Source of the DNA: Magnetococcales bacterium
Lineage (GTDB): Bacteria; Pseudomonadota; Magnetococcia; Magnetococcales; Magnetaquicoccaceae
DNA length: 64,000 nucleotides
Reading direction: 5' to 3'
Assembly (NCBI GenBank): GCA_011089965.1
Contig: JAANAU010000004.1
Coordinates: 82,894-146,893, forward strand
Made by a program: the position numbers and the translations under genes. Positions 46,341 through 54,355 of this stretch are shown one piece after another. Position 1 is the first letter of the stretch, and the number at the start of each line of letters is the position of its first letter. A model generated the notes under the pieces. It was not told the DNA's origin. It saw nothing but the letters and a program-made list of their open reading frames with translations, and did no database searches.

Positions 46341-46892
46341 ATGAACACAACCCCACACACACAGGACCATGACCAAACCAAACGCATCCACGGCTGGCAG
46401 CGCATGCTGATGGCGGCCCTGGGCGGAATCGCACTGCTTGCAGGCAGCCAGAGTGTGGTCCAGGCCAAGGAAAAAGAGCAGTACGTGGATTCGGTCATCA
46501 CTCTGCTGCGTCTGCATGCCAACGCCATCCGTCAACTGGCCACCCACGATTTCAAATACAGCCGCAATCTGGCCCGTCACGCCACAGCCTTGCAGAACAC
46601 TTTTGGTCTTCTCGGCCCCATGGAGTGGCATGTCAGCACCTCGACCACGCTGCAAAGATCAGGTGGAACTGGTGTGACACTCAAAGACGAAGATTTCGAC
46701 AAAATGGCCGATCAGTGCCAAAAATCCATGAAAGGACTCTATCAGGCATCGATCCAGTTCGTGGAGTCTGGCGGCAGCCCGGAACCGGTTCTGAAATCGC
46801 TGGATGAGTTGCAGCACAAATGCACCGCGTGTCACACCCTGCTGGAGGGTGTGGCTCCGGACGTGTGGGGCACCAGCAAGCCCGGCAAATAA
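46341..46892 (+). CDS. Cytochrome c'-like/c-556-like monoheme protein
   Basis: A 183-residue protein. A twin-basic-free signal region (about 18-42, ending VVQAKE) is followed by a predicted four-helix bundle and one C-terminal heme motif, CTACH (161-165). This arrangement (heme near the end of a four-helix bundle) is that of cytochrome c'/c-556. Family roles include NO binding and electron transfer. The pairing with a NapC-type donor suggests that it receives electrons from it. AGGAAGG precedes the ATG. Confidence 0.8.
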   Translation: MNTTPHTQDHDQTKRIHGWQRMLMAALGGIALLAGSQSVVQAKEKEQYVDSVITLLRLHANAIRQLATHDFKYSRNLARHATALQNTFGLLGPMEWHVSTSTTLQRSGGTGVTLKDEDFDKMADQCQKSMKGLYQASIQFVESGGSPEPVLKSLDELQHKCTACHTLLEGVAPDVWGTSKPGK

Positions 46893-46906
46893 CACGCCTC
46901 CTCAGA

Positions 46907-47668
46907 CTATTTCAGCAAGCGTCCGGCATGGGGCAGAAACTCACGGGTGAAGGCGTCGGCAGGAAACTCCCGACTCTCTGCCCGCCCCACCCGCCAGGTC
47001 GAACGATAGCCCGCATTGAGTCCACTGGCAGTCTCCATCACCATGGGCATCAGGTGCGTTCCATCTGAAGACTGGGGATCCCGATAGTGAATGGTCTTGA
47101 GTGCAAAACCCGAAGGATCGAACTGGATCAACTCCAACGGCACGCGACTCTGCTTGTCCACTTTCAGCTCCATGCGCACATAGGGGGCCGTGGCAAAACG
47201 AGGTTTCAAGGAAAGTTTCCAAAAGGACGCCTCCTCGCCCACCAGGGTGGCCTCATACTCATCGGAAAAATCTCCCAACAGAAAATCCGCATTGTTGAAG
47301 ACCCCACCCACTACCGAAAGCATCAGACTGGTCTTGCGCGTTTCCAACTCCCCGGGCATATGCATCCACACCTCATCCCCCACCTTCAAGACTGCCCGCC
47401 CCCGCAACTCCTCCGGGGAGACCACGACCAGCAACCCCTTGCGTCCACTGGCATGGGCGGTATACAGGGTGACATGACGTTGCCGCCCGTTGGGCAATTC
47501 AAACGTGACCCGGTTGAAACTCTCATAGGAGGCCGCATGCAGCTTGCGATCCACGGAGCGCAACAGCTCGCCTGCATCCATGGCCCAACCGGCAGAACAG
47601 AATGACCAGACCACAAAGGTGACCACCCCGCCCAACCAGTGTCGGAAGCCCCCTCCCCATCCGCGCAT
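46907..47668 (-). CDS. LolA-like outer-membrane lipoprotein-sorting protein
   Basis: A 253-residue protein. It has a signal peptide (about 1-29, WSFCSAGWAM) and a LolA/LolB-type open beta-barrel pattern, including the segment LLVVVSPEELRGRAVLKVGDEVWMHMPG and ALKTIHYRDPQSSDGTHLMPMVM. This resembles the exported outer-membrane lipoprotein-sorting (LolA-superfamily) proteins. I choose the ATG at 47668 with an AAGGGG site; two further starts at 47704 and 47719 exist upstream. Similar proteins often pair with RND-type MmpL exporters, but none is nearby. Confidence 0.75.
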   Translation of the reverse strand: MRGWGGGFRHWLGGVVTFVVWSFCSAGWAMDAGELLRSVDRKLHAASYESFNRVTFELPNGRQRHVTLYTAHASGRKGLLVVVSPEELRGRAVLKVGDEVWMHMPGELETRKTSLMLSVVGGVFNNADFLLGDFSDEYEATLVGEEASFWKLSLKPRFATAPYVRMELKVDKQSRVPLELIQFDPSGFALKTIHYRDPQSSDGTHLMPMVMETASGLNAGYRSTWRVGRAESREFPADAFTREFLPHAGRLLK

Positions 47669-47780
47669 CCGCCCCTTGTCGGAAAAAAAACAGATCGCAA
47701 CCATGGTGTCTCCGTCCAACCGATGTTAATATCTTGCCAGACAAACTCACGTAAACCCAAAGCGCCATACAGCAACGCCC

Positions 47781-48599
47781 ATGATCGACCTCACTGCCCC
47801 GGCCAGCTCTTCCGCTCCTGATCTCTGGACTTGGCTGTTCTATCTCCTGATGATCGGCATAACGCTGTGGGGAGTTTACATTTTCCTGATTGCTCCGATC
47901 CGCAAGAAACGGCATATCCTCGAATCAATCCCCTATTGTCCCTCGCTCCTGCTGCCTCAACTCCCCATCGAACGGGACAAGGTGATCCAGGTTGCCAGCC
48001 ACCGTTTGATGCAACTGAACTATCGGGTCAACCTGTTCCGACTGACCTGCACCTGTTTGCGCTTTCGCCGTTTTCGACAGTTCTATCCCGAAAACGATAT
48101 CCGCCGGTTGTGTCGCCATTTACGCAAGGAGCTGCAAAACAGCGGATGCACTCAGCAATACGACGAACTGACCCGTGGTTTGATCGCCTCACGCCTGCGC
48201 GATGCCTGCTATGTCCGGGAAACTCTCTCCCGTTCCGAGATGATCGTCGGATTCCACCCCCGCAGCTCCATTGTGCGCATTTACACCTATCGCAAGAGTC
48301 AGATCGATCCTCAGGGTGGTCCGTTCACCGGTCCGGTGGACAAGTTCACCTACAACCATCGCCAGGATGTCTGGGTCTATGGCGAGCCACCTCCCAACAG
48401 CGAAGAGATCCTGATGGTCGTCGACAAGCTGATCACCGCCTGTCGTGCCCGCTATCCCAGTCCACACAAACTTCCCCAACGCCGTGGGGAGACCCTGCCA
48501 ACCCCGATCCCGGCAACCGAAGCCGCCCTGGCAGCACGGGAACGTCGCGAACGGATCCTGTCAGCCAGCCGCTCGACCACGCCATTGCAAAAACCTTAA
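47781..48599 (+). CDS. Hypothetical single-pass membrane protein
   Basis: A 272-residue protein that I do not recognise. A single hydrophobic helix (about 14-37) is followed by a basic cytoplasmic region rich in Arg and Cys (LTCTCLRFRRFRQF) and a domain with DPQGGPFTGPVDKFTYNHRQDVWVYG. The C-terminal 40 residues are low-complexity and charged. It is divergent from the LolA-like gene by 112 bp. Good codon use and length support a real gene; its role is unknown. Confidence 0.65.
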   Translation: MIDLTAPASSSAPDLWTWLFYLLMIGITLWGVYIFLIAPIRKKRHILESIPYCPSLLLPQLPIERDKVIQVASHRLMQLNYRVNLFRLTCTCLRFRRFRQFYPENDIRRLCRHLRKELQNSGCTQQYDELTRGLIASRLRDACYVRETLSRSEMIVGFHPRSSIVRIYTYRKSQIDPQGGPFTGPVDKFTYNHRQDVWVYGEPPPNSEEILMVVDKLITACRARYPSPHKLPQRRGETLPTPIPATEAALAARERRERILSASRSTTPLQKP

Positions 48600-48802
48600 C
48601 CCATCTGTCCAGAGAGTTTGCCGCGACGCGCACTCCACCCGCGTCCAGCCATTTTCCGGGTCACCAGCACCCGCTCTTGCTCTTCGACGCCGGTATGATC
48701 CAACCACGCCTGCCAATCGGCACGGGTGGCCACAAAAAAAGTCCCCATCCGTGCCATGTTCTCTGCGGAACGATGTCCTTCCGAACTGTGCATCATGATC
48801 AT
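48596..48802 (-). CDS. Small hypothetical protein (68 residues)
   Basis: An unrecognised 68-residue frame with GGAG 4 nt before the ATG. The sequence is soluble, with a central TFFVATRADWQAWLDHTG segment and a basic end (GRGWSARRGK). It overlaps the end of the previous gene tail to tail by 4 bp. No homology can be named; a shadow frame is possible. Confidence 0.4.
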   Translation of the reverse strand: MIMMHSSEGHRSAENMARMGTFFVATRADWQAWLDHTGVEEQERVLVTRKMAGRGWSARRGKLSGQMG

Positions 48803-48954
48803 TCACTCCTGACTCCATGGCGAATGGCCGATCCATTCCCAAGTAGAGCCTTGCTAATGCAAAATGCACGCCATACAAACATCATCATACCGCCATTCCA
48901 CCCATCAAAAATCTTGCCCACCCAAACCAATTTTTGATTGCCCTCTGGCTGATT

Positions 48955-48982
48955 TTGATTAATAATAGATCCGTCTTATATC
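48955..48982 (+). promoter_or_regulatory. Promoter of the 47-residue peptide gene
   Basis: TTGATT (48955-48960), a 16-nt spacer and TATATC (48977-48982) lie about 28 bp before the start codon, in an AT-rich stretch (48890-49000) that otherwise shows nothing. Confidence 0.5.
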
Positions 48983-49009
48983 AACCACTCATCTTCCATG
49001 GAGGAAGGA

Positions 49010-49153
49010 ATGGCCGTCTCCAAACAATCTGCTCCTGCTGCCAAACCCGCTGCTGCCAAGCCGCCAGCCACCAAACCGGCTGCCAAACCGGCTGCCAAGC
49101 CGGCTGCTGCCAAGCCAGCCACAGCCCCCAAAGGTGCTGCCAAAGGTCGTTGA
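49010..49153 (+). CDS. 47-residue Ala/Lys/Pro-rich peptide (histone H1-like composition)
   Basis: A short gene with a very strong ribosome site (GAGGAAGGA directly before the ATG), an upstream promoter and a downstream rho-independent terminator. It encodes 47 residues, almost wholly of Ala, Lys and Pro in AAKP repeats (KPAAKPAAK), without any aromatic residue. Composition resembles the tail of bacterial H1-like proteins (AlgP, HctA), which bind DNA by charge. A linker-like or nucleic-acid-binding role is an inference. The complete transcription unit makes translation very likely despite the small size. Confidence 0.75.
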   Translation: MAVSKQSAPAAKPAAAKPPATKPAAKPAAKPAAAKPATAPKGAAKGR

Positions 49154-49197
49154 GGACACCAGTTGACACCTGATGCAAGGCGTCAAACCCTTGCCGT

Positions 49198-49230
49198 AGC
49201 CCCTGGTTGCAACCGGGGGCTTTTTTTTTG
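49198..49230 (+). terminator. Rho-independent terminator
   Basis: AGCCCCTGGTT (49198-49208) pairs with AACCGGGGGCT (49211-49221, one G-U pair), followed by nine T residues. It ends the transcript of the 47-residue peptide gene, 45 bp after its stop. It is the clearest intrinsic terminator in the window. It lies 7 bp from the end of the convergent ATP-grasp gene. Confidence 0.92.
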
Positions 49231-49236
49231 CTCCGG

Positions 49237-50223
49237 CTACTCCAGACCAGCCAAACGTCCCACTGCCCCATCCACCATGGCCTGAATCAATTGATCATAG
49301 CTTAAACCCGCCATCTGCGCCATGCGCGGAAAACCGGACAATCCCGGATGCAAACCTGCCAGAGGATTGATCTCCAAAAAATGGGGACGGGACAGAGCAT
49401 CCGAACGAAAATCCAAACGTCCGGCATCCCGGCATCCCAACAACCGATAGATGGCCACCCCCTCTTCCAAGGCCAAGCGCGCTTCCGGATCATCCACCAG
49501 TTGATAACGCACCTGCGTGCTGCTCTGCTCTTTGGTGGCAAAAGAGTAAACGCCAGGAGCAGACGCCACTTCTTCCCAGAGAATCTCGGCCACCAGGGCC
49601 AAACGGATACGCGCGCCATTGCCGACAATGGCCACCGTGAACTCGCGACCCGGCAGATAACGTTCGGCCAGCACCGGTTGGGCAAAACGGGCACGCAACT
49701 CCTGATATCGCGCCATCAAGGCCTGGCGTGTGGTCACCCGTGAGCCGGCTCCACACCCCTTGCCGCTCCCTTCCGCCACGGGCTTCAAAAACCAGGGGAC
49801 GCTCAGATCGATCTGCTCCAGATCAGACGGTTGCGCCAGCAACACGAATGGCGCAGTGGTCAAACCCGCCTCCCGCACCAGTCGCTTGCACACCCCCTTG
49901 TCCAAAGAGATGGCCAACGTGGTGGCATCCGAAAACAGATACGGGATGGAAAACAGCTCCAGCAAGCCAGGCACCTGGGCCTCACGTCCACGCCCGCACA
50001 CCCCTTCGGCAATATTGAACACCAGATCCCACCGTCTGCCTGCCACCAAAGCCTGCACCAATGCCCGGCCATGGCCGATCCGCTCCACCGTATGACCACC
50101 TGCCAGCAACGCCTGGACCAAGGCATCGATGGTTTCGGGTTGATCGAACTCGGCCAGCAGCTCCTCGTCCCATCCAAGGTTGCGGTAATCATCTCGCAAA
50201 TCGTATACCAGACCGATATGCAT
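49237..50223 (-). CDS. ATP-grasp ligase, D-Ala-D-Ala ligase-like
   Basis: A 328-residue ATP-grasp protein. The N-terminal part MHIGLVYDLRDDY precedes LVFNIAEGVCGRGREAQVPGLLELFSIPYLFSD (Ddl-like), the ATP-binding KPVAEGSGKGCG, and the metal site LEINPLAGLHPG near the end. The Ddl superfamily joins a carboxylate to an amine using ATP, via acyl-phosphate. The gene begins 3 bp after the stop of a lysine 2,3-aminomutase-like gene, so they are probably translationally coupled. True D-Ala-D-Ala ligase is unlikely: it is not in a mur/ddl cluster, and its substrate may be the beta-amino acid from KamA. The substrate is not proven. Confidence 0.85.
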   Translation of the reverse strand: MHIGLVYDLRDDYRNLGWDEELLAEFDQPETIDALVQALLAGGHTVERIGHGRALVQALVAGRRWDLVFNIAEGVCGRGREAQVPGLLELFSIPYLFSDATTLAISLDKGVCKRLVREAGLTTAPFVLLAQPSDLEQIDLSVPWFLKPVAEGSGKGCGAGSRVTTRQALMARYQELRARFAQPVLAERYLPGREFTVAIVGNGARIRLALVAEILWEEVASAPGVYSFATKEQSSTQVRYQLVDDPEARLALEEGVAIYRLLGCRDAGRLDFRSDALSRPHFLEINPLAGLHPGLSGFPRMAQMAGLSYDQLIQAMVDGAVGRLAGLE

Positions 50224-50226
50224 GGT

Positions 50227-51420
50227 TCACACTCCTGCCAACGTACCCGACACAACCGGAGGATCGGGATAACGCCAGATCCGACCGCTGGCATCTTTCA
50301 ACACCAGAAAACCGGCCTCGCGACCGACCATGGTGACCGGTCCGATGGTGATTTTCCCGCCACCACCCGGGGCATCGATCACATACCGGGGCAGGGCCAA
50401 ACCGCTCAACTCCCGGGCAAGCTGTTCCACAAGGGCAATCCCCTGCTCCACCGGCACCCGGAAATGGGCCGATCCCCAGATCGGATCGCACTGGTACAGA
50501 TAATAGGGCCGCACCCGATGGCGTACCAGGCTCCGCAACAAACGACTCATGGTGGCAAAGTCGTCATTGATGCCAGCCAAAAGCACGGTCTGACTCACCA
50601 ACATCACACCCGCATCAGCCAAACGATGCAATGCGCGCAGCGCCTCGGTGGTCAATTCTGCCGGATGGGTGACATGGATGCTCATGACCAAAGGTTGAAA
50701 CCGTTGCAGCATGGCGACCAATCTTTTGGTCACACGCATTGGCAAAACCATAGGAATACGGCTGCCTAGACGCACCAATTCAACATGGGGAATGGCACGC
50801 AGACGACTCAACAGTGCTGTCAATCGGGCGGTCGAAAGCAGCAACGGATCCCCGCCGGAGACCAACACCTCACGGATCTCTCCATGCGCGGCAATATAGG
50901 CCAAAGCCTGCTCCCAACGATCATTCAGCTTTTGTTTTTGACCCACCAGACGGGAGCGGGTGCAGTAACGACAATAGGCCGCACAACTGTGGGAAGCCAG
51001 AAACACCACCCGATCCGGATGGCGGTGGATCAACCCGTTCACCACCCGATCCCTGGCCTCATCCAACGGATCTTCGGCCTCACCCACGGCACGCACCCAT
51101 TCATCAGCCACCGGCAACACGGTACGCCGCAAGGGATCTCCAGGATGATCCGGATCCAGCAGTGCGGCATAATAGGGGGTGACTGCCACCGGCAATCCGG
51201 ATCCGCGCTGCTCCAGGGCGGCCCGTTCCCCTGCCGACAGGCAGAAAAACCGTTCCAGTGTGCCAAGATCTTGCAGGCGATGACGCAATTGCCACCGCCA
51301 ATCCGACCATTGGGCAGCCGTCACCTCGGGAAAAAAGCGCCGACAAAACCGAATACGCTCCGGGTCCATCCCCTGGTTGTCCGCTGGCAACATGGTGCCA
51401 CACTCATCCAGCCACCGCAT
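50227..51420 (-). CDS. KamA-family radical SAM aminomutase (lysine 2,3-aminomutase-like)
   Basis: A 397-residue radical SAM enzyme. The cluster motif CxxxCxxC is Cys146-Cys150-Cys153 (SCAAYCRYC). The PLP-binding Lys is in DAPGGGGK. Asp residues equivalent to those that bind lysine's side chain are visible in YQCDPIWGSAHFR and VIDAPGGGG. These features fit lysine 2,3-aminomutase, which makes L-beta-lysine, over EpmB or glutamate mutase. It is coupled to an ATP-grasp ligase. No acetyltransferase (AblB) or EpmA is nearby. Lysine as substrate is an inference from these residues. Confidence 0.9.
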   Translation of the reverse strand: MRWLDECGTMLPADNQGMDPERIRFCRRFFPEVTAAQWSDWRWQLRHRLQDLGTLERFFCLSAGERAALEQRGSGLPVAVTPYYAALLDPDHPGDPLRRTVLPVADEWVRAVGEAEDPLDEARDRVVNGLIHRHPDRVVFLASHSCAAYCRYCTRSRLVGQKQKLNDRWEQALAYIAAHGEIREVLVSGGDPLLLSTARLTALLSRLRAIPHVELVRLGSRIPMVLPMRVTKRLVAMLQRFQPLVMSIHVTHPAELTTEALRALHRLADAGVMLVSQTVLLAGINDDFATMSRLLRSLVRHRVRPYYLYQCDPIWGSAHFRVPVEQGIALVEQLARELSGLALPRYVIDAPGGGGKITIGPVTMVGREAGFLVLKDASGRIWRYPDPPVVSGTLAGV

Positions 51421-51462
51421 GCCAACTCTCTTCCGTCAGGCTCAGGGAGCCGGGTTGCCGAT

Positions 51463-51909
51463 TCACGGTGGCACACTCAGACGCTGCAAATCACCCGGAG
51501 TGCCGAACTCTTCGATATAGCCGACAGCCCCCGGGGTGACACGCAGATAGTCGACCATCTCCGACTCGCCCTTCACCTCCCGAGGTGGCGACCCTTGTCC
51601 GATATAGCGCCGCACGGTCCAGTAGTTGACATACTTCTCCTCGGTCTGCTCCAGAACCGTGCCGAGAAAAGAGCTGCGCGCCGGATTGCCGGAGGAGAGA
51701 TTCACCGGTGTGACGGCCATGCCGTTCACCCGGATCACCTTGCCCAAAAACACCTTGCGCAGAGTTGCCAGGTCCATTTCTGGTGTCTCGCGATTGGCCA
51801 GAACCATCAACTTCTTGCCTTCCGCCTGGGCGGAATGCCCTGCTGACAAACAGAGCAGCGTCAACATCCACAAGAAGATACGACCCGCAACATGCCGTTT
51901 CATGGCCAT
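51463..51909 (-). CDS. Small PstS-like periplasmic phosphate-binding-type protein
   Basis: A 148-residue protein with a signal peptide (about 1-29, ending HSAQAEG). The body resembles the C-terminal lobe-like part of phosphate-binding proteins (LRKVFLGKVIRVNGMAVTPVNLS, then VNYWTVRRYIGQG and VTPGAVGYIE). It is about half the length of PstS, so it is a single-lobe relative found in signalling operons rather than with a transporter. No pst permease genes are adjacent. It follows the beta-barrel gene by 6 bp. Confidence 0.8.
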   Translation of the reverse strand: MAMKRHVAGRIFLWMLTLLCLSAGHSAQAEGKKLMVLANRETPEMDLATLRKVFLGKVIRVNGMAVTPVNLSSGNPARSSFLGTVLEQTEEKYVNYWTVRRYIGQGSPPREVKGESEMVDYLRVTPGAVGYIEEFGTPGDLQRLSVPP

Positions 51910-51915
51910 CCCCCC

Positions 51916-53202
51916 CTAATGGACCCAGGAGTATGAGATGGAAAAGACATTGTCGTTCATCCCGCTGTATTCATGATCAAACAGTCGGGAAGATTGTCCC
52001 ACGTGTGTCAACATCCACTCTGCCTTGAGACGGGAGGTGGGTGTCAGGGCATACGAGACCCCCAACATGTAGGACGTTTGATCCCAGGTATTGATATTGT
52101 CCACCAGGGACTGATGATACGTGGCAGGCAATCCGGAAGCAAGCGGAACCGGGGTCGCCTCGATCATCCGCCCGAGTTGCATATTGTCCTTGCTGGAACG
52201 CAATCCCGCCACACTGACATAAGGGGTCCAATCATCGATGGTACGGGCCAGGGTTGCATAGGCCCCCTGACTGCTCACACCGATGAGCATATCATCCATG
52301 ATCCGCAGGCCATATTCTGAAGTCAAACGCCACTGGTCGGCAAAGCGCCAATCCAGACCAAAGGTCAGGGCAGTGGTGTGGATGACCGAAATCGGTCTGA
52401 CCGGCACATACAGAGTGCCACCGACCGGTTCCGGAGCCGGAATGGTACGGGGTTCAAAGGTATCGGTATATTGTCCTTTCTGGATTTTGGAACGACCACG
52501 GTGAATCCCCCATTGCAGCATCAGCGCATCATCACGCCAGGAGAGGACCAGGCCGTTCAGATCAAGATCCTGTTTGGTATAACTGGCCCTCTGCGCTGCC
52601 CGGCTGAAGATACGCCAACTATAGACGTTCTCTCCAAAATACCCTTCCAGGGTCATCTCCCCGCCCAAAGCACTCCAGTTGTAAGCCGTACTCACACCGA
52701 AGATATCAAAGTTCGGAGAGATCGAATAGAACTCCACCGGCAACCGCGCCTGATCATACGTCACCCAGATTTCCATATTCTGGGTGAAGATGAACACCGG
52801 AGTGCGAAACTTCCCAAGCCGGAACAGCCAGTCGTTGTTGGGACGATAGCTGGTGAAAGCCCAGGAGAGGGCCGGTTCCAGGTCATGATCCCGATCTGTG
52901 GAGTTGCGCACCACCCCCTGGAATGTCACTCCGATGCGTCCGAAATCGGCATCGTGATGGCCATCGATCTGGGTTCCGGCCACTGAATCCACCATGAAGG
53001 TTCCGTCGCGGTCGATATGCCGCAAAAAGGTCTCATCGTGATCCGAAACCGCATAACCCAGCGTGGCAAAACTCGACCAGGACCACTCGATGGCCTGAAC
53101 CGGAGCCACCGATCCCAACCAGAACAAAAGAGCACCCGACAGCATCCACAACCGCAGAGTCCAATGCGTTTGGCAACACTGACTTTGACGTGCATTGCAC
53201 AT
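51916..53202 (-). CDS. Outer-membrane beta-barrel (porin-like) protein
   Basis: A 428-residue protein. A long signal region (about 1-37, ending VQAIEW) is followed by alternating amphipathic strands with aromatic girdles (WLFRLGKFRTPVFIF, LTFGLDWRFADQWRLTSEYG) and a terminal strand ending FSISYSWVH, close to the terminal aromatic signature of barrel proteins. ATG at 53202 follows GAGG by 4-5 nt. It lies between a HD-GYP regulator and a PstS-like protein. This triad suggests an envelope sensing unit. Confidence 0.8.
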   Translation of the reverse strand: MCNARQSQCCQTHWTLRLWMLSGALLFWLGSVAPVQAIEWSWSSFATLGYAVSDHDETFLRHIDRDGTFMVDSVAGTQIDGHHDADFGRIGVTFQGVVRNSTDRDHDLEPALSWAFTSYRPNNDWLFRLGKFRTPVFIFTQNMEIWVTYDQARLPVEFYSISPNFDIFGVSTAYNWSALGGEMTLEGYFGENVYSWRIFSRAAQRASYTKQDLDLNGLVLSWRDDALMLQWGIHRGRSKIQKGQYTDTFEPRTIPAPEPVGGTLYVPVRPISVIHTTALTFGLDWRFADQWRLTSEYGLRIMDDMLIGVSSQGAYATLARTIDDWTPYVSVAGLRSSKDNMQLGRMIEATPVPLASGLPATYHQSLVDNINTWDQTSYMLGVSYALTPTSRLKAEWMLTHVGQSSRLFDHEYSGMNDNVFSISYSWVH

Positions 53203-53210
53203 GATCCACC

Positions 53211-54287
53211 TCACTGATCCACCCAGGCATCGGCAATGGCACAGATCTCCTGACCAAGCTGCCGCCAGACCGCCAACATCACGGGATCGAAATGACCCGG
53301 ACACCGCTCCAGCATGAAGTGATACGCCTCCTCATGGTTCATGGGCTGTTTGTAAGGACGCCGGGAACGCAAGGCATCGTAAACATCGGCCATGGCCATG
53401 ATCCGGGCCTCGATGGGGATGCGTTCTCCGGCCAGGCCATCCGGATAGCCGGAGCCGTCCCACTTCTCATGGTGGTGCCGGGCAATATTCATGGCCACTT
53501 TCAGATACTCTCCGGACTCACCCATGGACAAGGCACACTGTTTCAGAATCCCGTCACCCCGTTCGGAGTGGGTGCGCATGATCTCCAACTCCGCTGGATC
53601 CAGTTTGCCGGGTTTCAACAGGATGCTGTCCGGAATGGCCATCTTGCCGATATCGTGCAAGGGTGCCATCTGGGTCATCTGTTCCATGAGTACAGGCGTC
53701 AAGACCGGAGTATAGCGATTCTGTTCATACAAGGCATTGGCCATAAGCTCCACATATTTTTGCGTACGCACGATATGGTGACCGGTATCGCTGTCGCGGA
53801 ACTCCGCCAGAGAGACCATGACCTGAATGCTGGCACTCTGCATCTGCCGCAACGCACCCAATCGGCGCTCCACCTCCTGCTGCAACCAGTGGTTCTGGTT
53901 TGACAAGGCCTTGCCCCATTCACGGATACGCAGTTGCGCCTGCACGCGCGCCATGAGGATCGGCGGACTGATGGGTTTGTGAATGAAATCCACGGCACCT
54001 ACGGCAAACCCCAACTCCTCGTCCGGCACCGAGATCTTGGCGGTCAGAAAGATCACCGGCACGTTGCGGGTGGCCGGATCGGACTTCAATTGACGACACA
54101 CCTCGTAGCCATCCATCTCCGGCATCATGATATCAAGCAGCACCAGATCCAACTGGGTGGCACGGGCAATCTCCAATGCCTTGCGCCCCGATGTGGCCAG
54201 CTTGATCTGATAGGACTCTTCCAGCAATCCGGCCACCAGAGCCAGATTGGTTGGCGTGTCATCAACGACAAGCAATACCGGACGCAT
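53211..54287 (-). CDS. Response regulator with HD-GYP c-di-GMP phosphodiesterase domain
   Basis: A 358-residue protein. The receiver domain (1-120; LLVVDDTPTNLALV, acceptor Asp in LVLLDIMMPEMDG, Lys in DFIHKPIS) is linked by a coil to an HD-GYP domain (about 150-350) with HDIGK, the metal-binding HHHEKWDGSGYPDGL and its GYP triad intact. It is expected to degrade c-di-GMP when phosphorylated, altering motility or biofilm state. The hybrid kinase gene upstream is the likely phosphodonor. The stop lies 8 bp before the beta-barrel gene. Confidence 0.93.
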   Translation of the reverse strand: MRPVLLVVDDTPTNLALVAGLLEESYQIKLATSGRKALEIARATQLDLVLLDIMMPEMDGYEVCRQLKSDPATRNVPVIFLTAKISVPDEELGFAVGAVDFIHKPISPPILMARVQAQLRIREWGKALSNQNHWLQQEVERRLGALRQMQSASIQVMVSLAEFRDSDTGHHIVRTQKYVELMANALYEQNRYTPVLTPVLMEQMTQMAPLHDIGKMAIPDSILLKPGKLDPAELEIMRTHSERGDGILKQCALSMGESGEYLKVAMNIARHHHEKWDGSGYPDGLAGERIPIEARIMAMADVYDALRSRRPYKQPMNHEEAYHFMLERCPGHFDPVMLAVWRQLGQEICAIADAWVDQ

Positions 54288-54355
54288 CTTTCATTTCCTT
54301 ATTTGAAAGGTGCAAAAGGAGCTTGATCGAACCGGGTTGCACGCATGATCATCCC

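Noticed and set aside
49010..49153. Reading the AAKP repeat as non-coding repeat DNA
   Set aside because: Strong ribosome site, promoter, terminator and a frame with start and stop make a coding gene more likely.
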